Shown: positions 36,243 through 45,099 of the stretch, piece by piece
Position numbering within the stretch: position 1 is the first letter of the stretch
Layout: each line of letters starts with the position of its first letter
Assembly: GCF_001045555.1 (NCBI RefSeq)
Contig: NZ_LFBU01000001.1
Location: forward strand, 2,108,001-2,172,000
Origin: Marinobacter subterrani
Lineage (GTDB): Bacteria; Pseudomonadota; Gammaproteobacteria; Pseudomonadales; Oleiphilaceae
DNA length: 64,000 nucleotides
Direction: 5' to 3'
The notes under the pieces: model-generated
Told to the model about the DNA's origin: nothing
What the model saw: only the letters and a program-made list of their open reading frames with translations
The model's database searches: none
Made by a program: the position numbers and the translations under genes

Positions 36243-37862
36243 GTGCTCAGAAAGACCAAGCTTAAAACCCGGATGATTCTCACCCTCGGGCTCGTCGGAA
36301 CTTTGCAGACGATCCTCATTGGCGTGTTTGCCGGTTACTACCTGAGTGAATCCCTGTACGACGAGATCGGCCAGCGGGCCCTGATGGTGGCCAAGACGGT
36401 GGCCGCCACACCGGCTGTCATTTCCGGCATCCAGAGCCGCGATGTGGCCGGCCTGAACAAACTGGCCGCCCGGCTGGCGGAAACCAATGAGGCGCTGTTC
36501 ATCGTGATCGGTGATCACAATGCCATCCGCCTCGCACACCCCGACCCGGCCCGGCTGGGTCACTCCATGGCCGACGACGACGGCGATTATGGCCGCAAGG
36601 CTCTGGTCCACGGCCAGGCGTATGTCGCCAGGGCCCTGGGCAGCCTGGGTGAGTCCATGCGAGGCAAGGCGCCAGTGGTGGTGCCAGCCACCGGCGAGAT
36701 CATCGGCATCGTGTCGGTGGGCTACAGCCTGGCCCAGGTTGAAGCGACCATCGAACGCTACAATTTTGTACTCTACGGTGTGATCAGCGTAATGCTGATG
36801 ATCAGCATCGTCGCCGCCATCGTGATTGCCGGCCGGTTCAAGCGCGCCATTTTTGGCCTCGAGCCGGAAGAAATCGCCCGGCTGTTCCAGGAGCGGGACG
36901 CTACCTTGCAGTCGGTGCGCGAGGGCATTATTGCCATTAACCGCGAGGGGCTGATCACCACGGTCAACCGGACCGCCCTGGACACCCTGGGGCTGGACCC
37001 GGAAACGCCCCTGGCCGGGCAACCCATCCTCTCTGTTCTGCCGGAAAGTGACCTGCTGTCGGTGCTGACATCCGGCACTCCGGATTTCGACCGGGAGGTG
37101 TGGCTGCGGGGCCGGCAGATGATCGTGAACCGGCTCCCGGTTCGTGAAGGCAGCGACATCATCGGCGTCGTGGCCAGCTTCCGGCTGCGGGATGAGGTCG
37201 ACCAGGTCAGCCGCCAGCTCACCCGCATCCAGCAATACGCGGACACCCTGCGCAGCCAGACCCATGAGTACTCCAACAAACTGCACACCATTGCCGGCCT
37301 GATCCAGATTGGCGCCACTGATGAAGCACTGGCACTGATTGGCAGCGAAGTAAGCGACCACCAGGCACTGATTCACCTGTTGCTGGACGCCGTGCCAGAT
37401 CCGGTGGTTGCAGGATGCCTGCTGGGCAAATACAACCGGGCCCGAGAGATGGGCCTGCACCTGGACATCGACCCTGACAGCCAGATGGCCGACATTCCCG
37501 AACGGCTGCCCCGGGACCAGCTGGTCAGTGCGCTTGGCAACCTGATTGACAACGCGCTGGAAGCAAGCCGGTCCCACACCGGCGAAGGGGGGCGGGTGCA
37601 ACTCTCGATGACCGATCTCGGGCAGGAACTGATCTTCGAGGTGGAAGACCAGGGCCCCGGCATTCCCGAGGCAGCCCAGCACAAAATCTTCGAGAAGGGC
37701 TTCAGCAGCAAGGAGGGCAATGAACACGGTATCGGGTTATACCTCGTCCGGCTGTTCCTCAATCGCTGGGGGGGCTCGGTCACCGTTGAAAACCTGTCCG
37801 CAGGCGGCAGCCGCTTTACTCTATACTTACCCAAAACGCCGGAAGCGAGGACGCCCAGTTGA
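36243..37862 (+). CDS. CitA/DcuS-type sensor histidine kinase for tricarboxylates
   Basis: Inner-membrane kinase. TM1 (ILTLGLVGTLQTILIGVFAGYYL), a Cache-type periplasmic domain (LYDEIGQRALMVAKTVA...HPDPARLG), TM2 (VLYGVISVMLMISIVAAIVIAG), a PAS domain (LQSVREGIIAINREGLITTVNRTA), the phospho-acceptor in THEYSNKLHTIAGL and a HATPase with NLIDNALEAS, EDQGPGIP and EHGIGLYLVR. This is the CitA/DcuS family, not the OmpR-linked TctE family. The start is uncertain: GTG at 36195, GTG at 36243 and ATG at 36273 are all in frame and none has a strong ribosome site. It is divergent from tctC and overlaps its response regulator. Confidence 0.88.
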   Translation: MLRKTKLKTRMILTLGLVGTLQTILIGVFAGYYLSESLYDEIGQRALMVAKTVAATPAVISGIQSRDVAGLNKLAARLAETNEALFIVIGDHNAIRLAHPDPARLGHSMADDDGDYGRKALVHGQAYVARALGSLGESMRGKAPVVVPATGEIIGIVSVGYSLAQVEATIERYNFVLYGVISVMLMISIVAAIVIAGRFKRAIFGLEPEEIARLFQERDATLQSVREGIIAINREGLITTVNRTALDTLGLDPETPLAGQPILSVLPESDLLSVLTSGTPDFDREVWLRGRQMIVNRLPVREGSDIIGVVASFRLRDEVDQVSRQLTRIQQYADTLRSQTHEYSNKLHTIAGLIQIGATDEALALIGSEVSDHQALIHLLLDAVPDPVVAGCLLGKYNRAREMGLHLDIDPDSQMADIPERLPRDQLVSALGNLIDNALEASRSHTGEGGRVQLSMTDLGQELIFEVEDQGPGIPEAAQHKIFEKGFSSKEGNEHGIGLYLVRLFLNRWGGSVTVENLSAGGSRFTLYLPKTPEARTPS

Positions 37863-38548
37863 TTCCCATTCGACTCCTGATCATCGAAGATGACCGCAAA
37901 ATTGCGGAGATTCAGCGGCGATTCGTGGAGCGCCTGGAACAGGTCGAACTCTGCGGCATCGCCCATACCCTGGCCGATGCCAGGGACCAGATTGATGTGC
38001 TGGCACCGGACCTGATCCTGCTGGATGTGTACTTTCCGGACGGCAATGGCCTGGAGCTGTTACGGGAACTGCGCGCCACCGACAGCGGCAGTGATGTCAT
38101 CCTGATCACCGCCGCCAAGGAAGTCGAAACCCTGCGCAGCGCTCTGCGTGGCGGTGTGTTCGACTACATCCTCAAGCCGTTGGTCTTCGAGCGCCTGCAG
38201 GAAGCCGTGACCCGCTACCGGGAGCACCTGGAGCGGCTCTCCGGCCTGCAGCAGGTGGCCCAGAAGGAAGTGGATGCCCTGCTCCCCAGAAATACAGGGG
38301 ACGACAGCCGAAGGTCAGACTCACGCCTGCCCAAGGGCATTGATGGCCTGACCCTGGACAAGATCCGGGAAGTGATGGCCGACGGCAGCCACCGCAGTGC
38401 CGAGGAAGTAGGCGGCGCCATCGGAGCCTCGCGCACCACCGCCCGCCGTTACCTGGAATATCTGGTGGGCGCCGGCGAACTGTCGGCGGAAGTCACCTAC
38501 GGTAGTGTCGGGCGGCCGGAACGACGATACTGTGCCAACACACACTAA
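37859..38548 (+). CDS. CitB/DcuR-type response regulator
   Basis: Response regulator of 229 residues. Receiver domain 1-120 with acidic pair IIEDD at 8-12, phospho-acceptor Asp in DLILLDVYFPDGNG near 55 and KPLVF at about 107. The C-terminal HTH (SAEEVGGAIGASRTTARRYLEYLVGAGELSAEVTYG) is the CitB/DpiA type. The start is TTG inside the kinase stop codon (TTGA), so translation is coupled. It should activate tctCBA in response to external tricarboxylate. Confidence 0.9.
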   Translation: MIPIRLLIIEDDRKIAEIQRRFVERLEQVELCGIAHTLADARDQIDVLAPDLILLDVYFPDGNGLELLRELRATDSGSDVILITAAKEVETLRSALRGGVFDYILKPLVFERLQEAVTRYREHLERLSGLQQVAQKEVDALLPRNTGDDSRRSDSRLPKGIDGLTLDKIREVMADGSHRSAEEVGGAIGASRTTARRYLEYLVGAGELSAEVTYGSVGRPERRYCANTH

Positions 38549-38571
38549 TCGTGAAGATACCGGAGTCTCGC

Positions 38572-39363
38572 TTGAAGTCACTGATCCTCGGTCTCCTGGC
38601 CCTCACCCTGCTCACCGGCTGCCAGGAGTCACCCACCGGCCGAAACCGGCTGGCCCTGGTGCCTGATGCCGTCATGGCCGATATGGGCCAGGACGGCTTC
38701 GTGCAGATGAAGCAACAGAACCCGGTGATTACCCGGCCGGATATCATCCGCAGGGTACAATGCATTACCCGGGAACTGCTGGCTGCCGCCGAAGCGCAGT
38801 ACCCCAGTGCCCCCATGCCGGAGTCCTGGGAAGTTGCCGTGTTCGACAACGCCACGCCCAATGCCTTCGCCCTGCCGGGGGGTAAAATCGGGGTGCACTC
38901 CGGACTGCTTCGGGTGGCTGAAAACGAGGCGCAACTGGCCGCTGTCATCGGCCATGAAATCGCCCACGTACTGGCAAGCCACGGCAACGAGCGGCTGACC
39001 CAGCAACTGGGCCTGGAAGCAGGCATGATGCTGGTGGGCCTGTTCACAGAAGGTGAAATCGCGGAAGACCAGATCCAGCAGGCCCTGGGTATTGGCGCTC
39101 AGTTGGGCATTACCCTGCCCTTCAGCCGTGCCCACGAGGAAGAAGCGGACCTGATGGGCCTGAAGATCATGGCCCGGGCCGGATTTGCGCCAGAGCAGAG
39201 TGTCCGGTTATGGCAGAACATGGCGCAGGCGTCAGGTGCGCAGCCTATGGAGTTTCTCTCCACCCATCCCAACCACGACAGCCGGATTGAGTCACTCAGA
39301 AGTCGGATGAGCACCGCCAATGAGCTGTTCAGCCAGGTAAAGCCAGCCAACTGCCAGATCTGA
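38572..39363 (+). CDS. M48-family metalloprotease lipoprotein
   Basis: Zinc metalloprotease of 263 residues. I choose a TTG start (MKSLILGLLALTLLTGC) because it has GGAG 6 nt upstream and gives an ideal lipoprotein signal peptide with lipidated Cys17; a GTG at 38551 is the other option. Zinc motif HEIAHVLASHGNER lies mid-protein and the third ligand Glu in EEEADLMGLKIMARAGF about 60 residues later. It resembles LoiP/YcaL and BepA-like outer-membrane quality-control proteases but lacks TPR repeats. Confidence 0.88.
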   Translation: MKSLILGLLALTLLTGCQESPTGRNRLALVPDAVMADMGQDGFVQMKQQNPVITRPDIIRRVQCITRELLAAAEAQYPSAPMPESWEVAVFDNATPNAFALPGGKIGVHSGLLRVAENEAQLAAVIGHEIAHVLASHGNERLTQQLGLEAGMMLVGLFTEGEIAEDQIQQALGIGAQLGITLPFSRAHEEEADLMGLKIMARAGFAPEQSVRLWQNMAQASGAQPMEFLSTHPNHDSRIESLRSRMSTANELFSQVKPANCQI

Positions 39364-39433
39364 TTGCCAGGCAGTCAGCGTAAAATTGACTATCATCAAT
39401 AACAGCGGCCAAAGAAGAAGTGAGGCACTGCCC

Positions 39434-39946
39434 ATGGTGGAGCACTTACCCTGCCCGGACGGCCTCCGGTTACTGCTTACCCCGAACCATTCCATGAGCT
39501 GGCGCGGCAACCTCCGGATCTGGCTTGGCCTGTTTGCCATTTCTGCCGGCATTGCCACGGGTTTCAGTCTCGCCGGGGCCTGGGTGATCATGCCGTTTGC
39601 CGGCCTGGAACTGATTGCCCTGGCGTCGGGCATCTACCTGACATCCCGGCAATGCCAGCGTCGGGAAGTGCTTACCATTGACGAGACCGACATTCACATC
39701 GAGAAGGGCATGAGACGGAAGCACTCGGAGTGGACCCTGCCGAGACCCTATGCCCGGCTCCGGCTGAATGCGCCACCGCACCCCTTTGCGCCGGCCAAGC
39801 TTGCGCTCACCCATCGGGATACCTGCGTACCACTGGGACAATTCCTCAACATTGACGACACTGCGATTCTCGTCGAACTTCTCGAAGCCCGTGGCGTGGC
39901 GATAGAACGCAAAGAGCCCGATCCGCAGATCGGGCTCTGGTTCTGA
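39434..39946 (+). CDS. DUF2244 family membrane protein
   Basis: 170 residues with two central hydrophobic spans (LRIWLGLFAISAGIATGFSLAGAWVIMPFAGLELIALASGIYL) flanked by hydrophilic ends, the DUF2244 layout. Function of the family is not known; relatives are often near cytochrome oxidase genes, which is not the case here. GAGG lies about 10 nt before the ATG. The last codons (EPDPQIGLWF) lie inside a terminator hairpin. Confidence 0.75.
   Translation: MVEHLPCPDGLRLLLTPNHSMSWRGNLRIWLGLFAISAGIATGFSLAGAWVIMPFAGLELIALASGIYLTSRQCQRREVLTIDETDIHIEKGMRRKHSEWTLPRPYARLRLNAPPHPFAPAKLALTHRDTCVPLGQFLNIDDTAILVELLEARGVAIERKEPDPQIGLWF
39913..39938. terminator. Terminator hairpin inside the 3' end of the DUF2244 gene
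   Basis: AGAGCCCGATC pairs perfectly with GATCGGGCTCT around CGCA. On the plus strand it ends 8 nt before the end of the coding region; on the minus strand it is 23 nt beyond the next gene and followed by TTTGCG, so it can serve both convergent genes. Confidence 0.7.
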
Positions 39947-39960
39947 GGCTTGCCCGGAAG

Positions 39961-40185
39961 CTATTTCAGGGGGCGGGTCTGCTTACGGGCCAGAACGTAG
40001 TAGACCAGACTGATAACACCACAGGCTACCAGGATCCAGCCGGCGCCCTCGGCCATGTCGGTATCCCCACTTCCGAGCCCGATCAGCACCACGATACCAA
40101 TGATGATGCTGTAGATGGCTGCCGCAAACAGAATGATCAGGCTTTTGCGTGGTTCGTGCTTCACTACCGTTTTCGGATCTTCCAT
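39961..40185 (-). CDS. Small two-span membrane protein
   Basis: 74 residues: charged N-terminus (MEDPKTVVKHEPRKS), two hydrophobic spans (LIILFAAAIYSIIIGIVVLIGLG and GWILVACGVISLVYYVLA) and a basic C-terminus. GGAG lies 9 nt before the ATG and a terminator hairpin follows, supporting a real gene. No family recognised with certainty; it may be a YdcZ-like or general stress membrane peptide. Confidence 0.7.
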   Translation of the reverse strand: MEDPKTVVKHEPRKSLIILFAAAIYSIIIGIVVLIGLGSGDTDMAEGAGWILVACGVISLVYYVLARKQTRPLK

Positions 40186-40336
40186 AGTCGGTTCTCCAGT
40201 TCAGTCGATGCGCGAGCAGGCTGAAAACACCTGCCTTTTTGTGCAACGCTCTACTGGAGAATGTAGGTCATTTCCTGATCATTCAAGGCCTTGTGGCATA
40301 GTCGATAACGCTTATGTATTTGTCTCGGCGACCCTT

Positions 40337-41119
40337 TTACTCGTAGCTGGCCACGATCTTTTCGATGTCGCCGGCCTTTCGGGCCTCATCCAGCGCCTTC
40401 TGGAGGTCTGCCACAATAGCGGGGTCCGTGTTGGTGCTGAAGGCGAGGTACATTGGCGTTTCCCGGAATACCAGCACCGGTTTCAGGCCGGTAATGCCAT
40501 GCTCTTCCTTTGCCACCAGTGGCCCTACCAGGCCGTCAGTCACCCACAGATCTGCCTGCCCCAGCGTCAGGCGACGGGGATTCACATCACCCGATACATC
40601 CATAACAACGTTGAAGCCCTGGCTAACCAGGTACTCGGACATGACATCGCCCTTGTAGCCGGCAATTTTCAAACCCTTGGCATCCTCCAGAGAATCCAGT
40701 TTGATGTCAGAGTCAGGAGCGGCGAACAGGGTCCATTTGATCGATGCCAGCGGGCCCACCCACTGAAACAGATCTTCCCGTTCCTCGGTGCGGGCCGTGC
40801 AGAATAGTCCATGATTCTCTCGACCCTGAACCCAGTTGTAGGCGTAGCTCCAGGCCCGCATCTTCATTACATAGTCATAATCCACCCGCGCCAGCATGGC
40901 CTTGACCATATCGGTACAGATGCCGGTGATGTCGTCTTCATTGTGGGCGAAATTCTTTCCGGATTCAGAGGCATTATATGGGGGGTAGTTTTCGGTAAAA
41001 ATATAAAGGCGTTCTGCGGCAAAGGCCGTCTGGCCAAGCGTTGCCAGGGCCAGAATCAAGGCACCGGACTTAACGGCTTTCATGATCATTGAGGAGAGAG
41101 CGGCAGGTTCAGTGGGCAT
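40337..41119 (-). CDS. Periplasmic amino-acid-binding-like protein (SBP_bac_3 type)
   Basis: 260 residues with a signal peptide ending TLGQTAFAAE near residue 35. The mature part begins LYIFTENYPPYNA and continues GICTDMVKAMLAR, the usual start of cluster 3 solute-binding proteins; later KGLKIAGYKGDVMSEYLVSQGF and ADLWVTDGLVG fit. I keep the first ATG because AAAGGA lies 7 nt upstream, though an internal Met (41083) would give a more standard signal peptide. No ABC permease is adjacent, so it may be an orphan receptor-type binding protein. Confidence 0.8.
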   Translation of the reverse strand: MPTEPAALSSMIMKAVKSGALILALATLGQTAFAAERLYIFTENYPPYNASESGKNFAHNEDDITGICTDMVKAMLARVDYDYVMKMRAWSYAYNWVQGRENHGLFCTARTEEREDLFQWVGPLASIKWTLFAAPDSDIKLDSLEDAKGLKIAGYKGDVMSEYLVSQGFNVVMDVSGDVNPRRLTLGQADLWVTDGLVGPLVAKEEHGITGLKPVLVFRETPMYLAFSTNTDPAIVADLQKALDEARKAGDIEKIVASYE

Positions 41120-41289
41120 TCTTTTGTCCTTTCGGAGATTCAGGTGAAGTAAAGATCAAGCGCCTGGAATCAGTTAACCGATACCATGGCCAACAACATG
41201 GTTGCAAAAGCGACACTCTGGCACAAAATGACAGCCATTGTGGTTGCTTTTGCCAGTAAAGGCCATGATTAACCTTTCGGCAAAAAAAG

Positions 41290-42207
41290 TCAGTGACAAA
41301 ACGTATCCGGAATCCCGGCGGCCGCCTCACCCGCATCCCCCGTGCTGACCACGGTAGGCCCGATCACCCTCAGGCTTCCTCTGGAACAGGTCACGTCCAG
41401 TGGCGTTTTGGTGACCACATCGCCATCCGCCGTCACGGTTTTCGGCTTTGTCGTCTGCACCGAGCAATGCTGACCTTTCATGTGGATGATGGTGCTGGTG
41501 CGGCTGGGCGCCCGCTTACTGAGCCGAACCATCAGGAAGGTAAACAGGAGCTGAAAAACCGGCCGGGGCCGCACTGCGATGACATCCAGTTGGCCGTCGT
41601 TGGCGGAGGCCTCCGGAATTTCATTGCCGCCGCCAAAAAAAGCTCCGCTGGCTACGGCAATAGTCAGCCATCGCCCGGAGACCACGCCCTTTTCGCAGCG
41701 GATCGTCGCACGGAAGCCGCGTTTGGCATCCAGCCTGCGCAGCAATTCCAGACCGTAAGTGAATCGCCCGAAAAACTTCTTCCCGGCGCCTCCGGACTCC
41801 CGGGCAGGCAGGGTGCCAAAACCCACGTGGGCCACGTTGAGGAAGATACCCTCACCATAGTCCGCCACGTCCACCGTTTGCGTGGTGCCGCTGGCGATCA
41901 GTTCACACAGGTCCTCCGGCCGGGACGGAAGGTCAAGATTCCGGGCGAAATCGTTGGCGGTGCCGGACGGCAGAATGGCCAGGGTGGCGCCTTTTTCCCG
42001 GCACAGGCGGGCGGCCATATTCACCGACCCGTCACCGCCGGCGATGATCACCGTATCCTGCTCCCGAATCTGCGCTTCCCAACCTGTTTCTTCAAAATCA
42101 CAGCATTCAGGGTTTCGGATGCCAGCGTCGGCCAGATGCGCCAGCCAGAACTCCCGGTCTCGCTCGCCATCACCCGCTTTGGGGTTGCACACCAGCCAGT
42201 AGGTCAT
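41290..42207 (-). CDS. Diacylglycerol/sphingosine-type lipid kinase
   Basis: Cytoplasmic or membrane-associated lipid kinase of 305 residues. MTYWLVCNPKAGDG at the start, the ATP loop AGGDGSVNMAA at 56-66 and PSGTANDFARNL at 80-91 are the catalytic signature of the DAGK/LCB5/YegS family. The C-terminal beta-sandwich includes ADGDVVTKTPLDV. It would phosphorylate a lipid hydroxyl, substrate unknown. A much longer open frame runs upstream to 43113 but is antisense to the dehalogenase and not used. Divergent from the dehalogenase gene, 84 nt apart. Confidence 0.88.
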   Translation of the reverse strand: MTYWLVCNPKAGDGERDREFWLAHLADAGIRNPECCDFEETGWEAQIREQDTVIIAGGDGSVNMAARLCREKGATLAILPSGTANDFARNLDLPSRPEDLCELIASGTTQTVDVADYGEGIFLNVAHVGFGTLPARESGGAGKKFFGRFTYGLELLRRLDAKRGFRATIRCEKGVVSGRWLTIAVASGAFFGGGNEIPEASANDGQLDVIAVRPRPVFQLLFTFLMVRLSKRAPSRTSTIIHMKGQHCSVQTTKPKTVTADGDVVTKTPLDVTCSRGSLRVIGPTVVSTGDAGEAAAGIPDTFCH

Positions 42208-42291
42208 TGCGCTTGTCTCTCCCTTGACATGAGATTCGGGGTACGTTGCCATAGCCATTCCCTCACAATAGCGAAGAAAAAGGCAAGTACC

Positions 42292-43182
42292 ATGGATTTT
42301 GTCAGGACACCGGAAGACCGATTTGAACGCCTGCTGGATTATCCCTTTGAACCGCACTACGTGGAGCTGGGCGGCCTGCGCATGCACTTTGTGGATGAGG
42401 GCCCGACGGACGCCAACCCGGTTCTCATGATGCACGGAGAACCGTCCTGGTCCTACCTCTACCGCCATATGATTCCCGTGTGTGCAGCGGCCGGCCATAG
42501 GGTTATTGCGCCAGACCTGATCGGTTTCGGCAAATCCGACAAACCAACCACCATGGACGCCTACTCCTACCAACAGCATATGGACTGGATGCAGGCATTC
42601 ATTGATAAACTGGAGTTGAACAATATCACCCTGGTCTGCCAGGACTGGGGATCGCTTCTCGGCCTGCGGCTCGCGGCGGAAAACCCGGACCGTTTCCGGG
42701 CCATCGTGGTCGGCAACGGAATGCTGCCCACCGGAGACCAGAAAGCGCCGCCGGCGTTCAAGGTCTGGAAGAACTTTGCGCTGCACAGTCCCTGGTTCCC
42801 GATTGCCCGGATTATCAATACCGGATCCTTCCGCAAACTCGGTCCGGATGAGCTGCGAGCCTATGACGCGCCCTTTCCGGGCAAGAAATACAAGGCCGGC
42901 GCCCGCGCCTTCCCACGTTTGGTGCCGATGCATCCCGACGACCCGGCGAGCGAGGCCAACCGGAATGCCTGGAAGGTTTTGGAGCGTTGGGAAAAACCGT
43001 TTCTCACAACCTTCAGCAATGGCGACCCGATAACTCGCGGGGGTGATGCCTACATGCAAAAGCGGATTCCGGGCGCCAGAGACCAGCCCCATGTAACCCT
43101 GAAAGGCGGGCATTTCCTGCAGGAAGATTCGCCGGTCGCCTTTGCCCGGGCGATCAACAATCTGCTGGCCACGCTGTCCTGA
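42292..43182 (+). CDS. Haloalkane dehalogenase
   Basis: Alpha/beta hydrolase of 296 residues that cleaves carbon-halogen bonds to alcohol and halide. HGEPSWSYLYRHM at 48-60 carries the oxyanion Glu and halide-binding Trp, the nucleophile is Asp118 in VCQDWGSLLGLR where esterases have Ser, GDPITRGGD supplies the acid and GGHFLQEDSP at 272 the catalytic His. Length and motifs match subfamily HLD-I (DhlA/DhmA). Activity on a given halogenated compound cannot be read from sequence. The frame continues open 1 kb upstream, but only from this ATG does it resemble the family. Confidence 0.9.
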   Translation: MDFVRTPEDRFERLLDYPFEPHYVELGGLRMHFVDEGPTDANPVLMMHGEPSWSYLYRHMIPVCAAAGHRVIAPDLIGFGKSDKPTTMDAYSYQQHMDWMQAFIDKLELNNITLVCQDWGSLLGLRLAAENPDRFRAIVVGNGMLPTGDQKAPPAFKVWKNFALHSPWFPIARIINTGSFRKLGPDELRAYDAPFPGKKYKAGARAFPRLVPMHPDDPASEANRNAWKVLERWEKPFLTTFSNGDPITRGGDAYMQKRIPGARDQPHVTLKGGHFLQEDSPVAFARAINNLLATLS

Positions 43183-43191
43183 AAGCCAACC

Positions 43192-44082
43192 TCAGTTCTG
43201 GCCGGCCGGTACCCGGAGCCGGTAGTGCCAGGACGACCAGCTATACAGGCCGAGGGCAATCCAGATCACCAGGAAGCTGGCCAACTGGACTTCGCTCAGG
43301 GGTTCTCCGAAGACCAGCAGGGCAATCAGGAACTGTAACGTCGGGTTGATATACATCAGGAAGCCGATGGTCGCCAGTCTCAGACGACGGGCCGCGCCGG
43401 CAAACAGCAGCAGGGGTATGGCCGTAACCATGCCGCTGGCCATCAGCAGGGCGCCAATATAGGCACTGTCGCCGAAGTGGGAGATGCCCTCACCCACCAG
43501 CCAGCCGAAGGTCAGAAGACCCAGCGGCAACAGCAGCATGGTTTCCACGAACAGGCCGGACAGGCCATCCAGAACCACCTGCTTGCGAACCAGCCCGTAG
43601 GTGCCGAAGCTGCAGGCCAGCACCAGCGAAATCCAGGGCAGCTCACCCAGGAGGACCAACTGGATCAGGATGCCAATACCGGCAAGAATCACCGCCGCCA
43701 TCTGCCAGGGTCCCATGCGCTCACGGAGCACCAGCATGCCCAGGGCAACGTTGACCAGCGGGGTCAGGAAATAGCCGAGACTGGCCTGCAGCACATGGCG
43801 GGTTTCCACCGCATAAATGTAGACTCCCCAGTTGATGGCAATAAGCACCGCGCAGGCCAGTACCCGCCAGAGCTGGGCTGGATTGCCAAGGGCCGCCCTG
43901 ACCGCCTGCCAGCGCCGCAAGCCGCTGATGACCAGGGCCAGGAAAACACAGGACCAGATAATCCGGTGAATCAGGACCTCATACGCCGGCACCCCTTCGA
44001 ACAGGGCAAAGAACAGGGGGAAACAGCCCCAGATGGTGTAGGCGCTCAGGCCATACCAGACGCCTTTGGTCACTTCCGTCAT
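43192..44082 (-). CDS. rarD: RarD-type EamA transporter
   Basis: Ten-span drug/metabolite-superfamily membrane protein of 296 residues. The start (MTEVTKGVWYGLSAYTIWGCFPLFFALF) and the segment EVLIHRIIWSCVFLALV follow E. coli RarD, whose transport substrate is not established. AGGAG lies about 10 nt before this ATG; the frame extends 30 nt further to a TTG without support. It follows another DMT gene by 26 nt, so the pair forms one unit, and ends 9 nt from the convergent dehalogenase. Confidence 0.85.
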   Translation of the reverse strand: MTEVTKGVWYGLSAYTIWGCFPLFFALFEGVPAYEVLIHRIIWSCVFLALVISGLRRWQAVRAALGNPAQLWRVLACAVLIAINWGVYIYAVETRHVLQASLGYFLTPLVNVALGMLVLRERMGPWQMAAVILAGIGILIQLVLLGELPWISLVLACSFGTYGLVRKQVVLDGLSGLFVETMLLLPLGLLTFGWLVGEGISHFGDSAYIGALLMASGMVTAIPLLLFAGAARRLRLATIGFLMYINPTLQFLIALLVFGEPLSEVQLASFLVIWIALGLYSWSSWHYRLRVPAGQN

Positions 44083-44108
44083 GTGTTCTCGACTCCTGGG
44101 GATCCTTG

Positions 44109-45005
44109 TCAAGCCGGTTTTTTCTGGGTAACCACCAGAGCCACACCGACAATCGCAATCAGCCCGCCGGTCATGGCGAGCCCGCCAAGACGCTCCTCAA
44201 ACAACAGCCAGGCCTCAAGCGCAGTGACCGGCGGCACCAGGTAAAACAGGCTGGCGACCTGTGATGCCGCACCCCGGCGGATTAACCACATCAACAGCAG
44301 GACAGCGCCGATGGATAACCCGATCACCAGCCAGGCCATGGACAGCTTGAGTTGCAGGCTCCACTCCACCTCCCGGGTTTCCAGGGCGAAGGCTCCGAGT
44401 GCAAACAGGGCGGCGGCTGCCGCAAATTGAATCAGCGTGCCCGCCACCAGATCCGCGCCGGTGCCATGGCGCTTCTGGTAGACGGTGCCCATGGATATGC
44501 CGGCAAGGGCGAACGCTGCCCAGAGCAGGCTCCAGGGCGAGAAGCCCGGGGCCTGGCTGTTGATTCCGAACTTTTCGACAAGCACCAGAGCCACGCCCAC
44601 CAGGCCCAGGACAAGCCCGAGCCACTGCCGGGCGCTGACCGCCTCCTTGAGGATCACCACAGCCGCCGCTGCCGTCACCAGGGGCTGCAGGCCCACGATC
44701 AGGGAAACGATACCGGACGCCATGCCATCCTGGATCGCGTAGTACACGCCGCCGAGGTAACAGCCATGCACCAGCATCCCGGTAACCGCAAGATGGCCGG
44801 CAGCCCGCCAGCCCGGCCAGCGGGTTTTCATGATCCAGGCCAGCCCGGCCAGCAATACCAGGGTCAGCAGCATGCGGATCAGCAGCAGCGTAAACGGCTC
44901 AGCAAACGGCAGACCGTATTTGGCGCCGATGAAACCGGTACTCCACAGCCAGACGAACAGTGCTGGCACAAAAAACGAGTAGAACAGTGAGGGCATGGAA
45001 CTCAA
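44109..45005 (-). CDS. DMT-superfamily EamA transporter
   Basis: 298 residues with ten hydrophobic spans in two EamA repeats; the first begins FVPALFVWLWSTGFIGAKYGLPFAEPFTLLLIRM and the second SLLWAAFALAGISMGTVYQKRHG. Members export amino acids, nucleobase or other metabolites; substrate unknown. First gene of a two-gene unit with rarD. Confidence 0.85.
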   Translation of the reverse strand: MSSMPSLFYSFFVPALFVWLWSTGFIGAKYGLPFAEPFTLLLIRMLLTLVLLAGLAWIMKTRWPGWRAAGHLAVTGMLVHGCYLGGVYYAIQDGMASGIVSLIVGLQPLVTAAAAVVILKEAVSARQWLGLVLGLVGVALVLVEKFGINSQAPGFSPWSLLWAAFALAGISMGTVYQKRHGTGADLVAGTLIQFAAAAALFALGAFALETREVEWSLQLKLSMAWLVIGLSIGAVLLLMWLIRRGAASQVASLFYLVPPVTALEAWLLFEERLGGLAMTGGLIAIVGVALVVTQKKPA

Positions 45006-45099
45006 CCGGGGTCGATGTATCTGTCAGTCAGCTTACTTTATAAGTTAGCAGGCAAACAAAACAGATACAGAAAACCGGTTTCACGACCAGTACAGTTGG

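Noticed and set aside
41293..43182. Continuous plus-strand open frame of 629 codons spanning the lipid kinase and dehalogenase
   Set aside because: The first third is antisense to the well-matched lipid kinase and has no ribosome site; only the part from 42292 resembles a protein family. The equally long minus-strand frame to 43113 is a shadow for the same reason.
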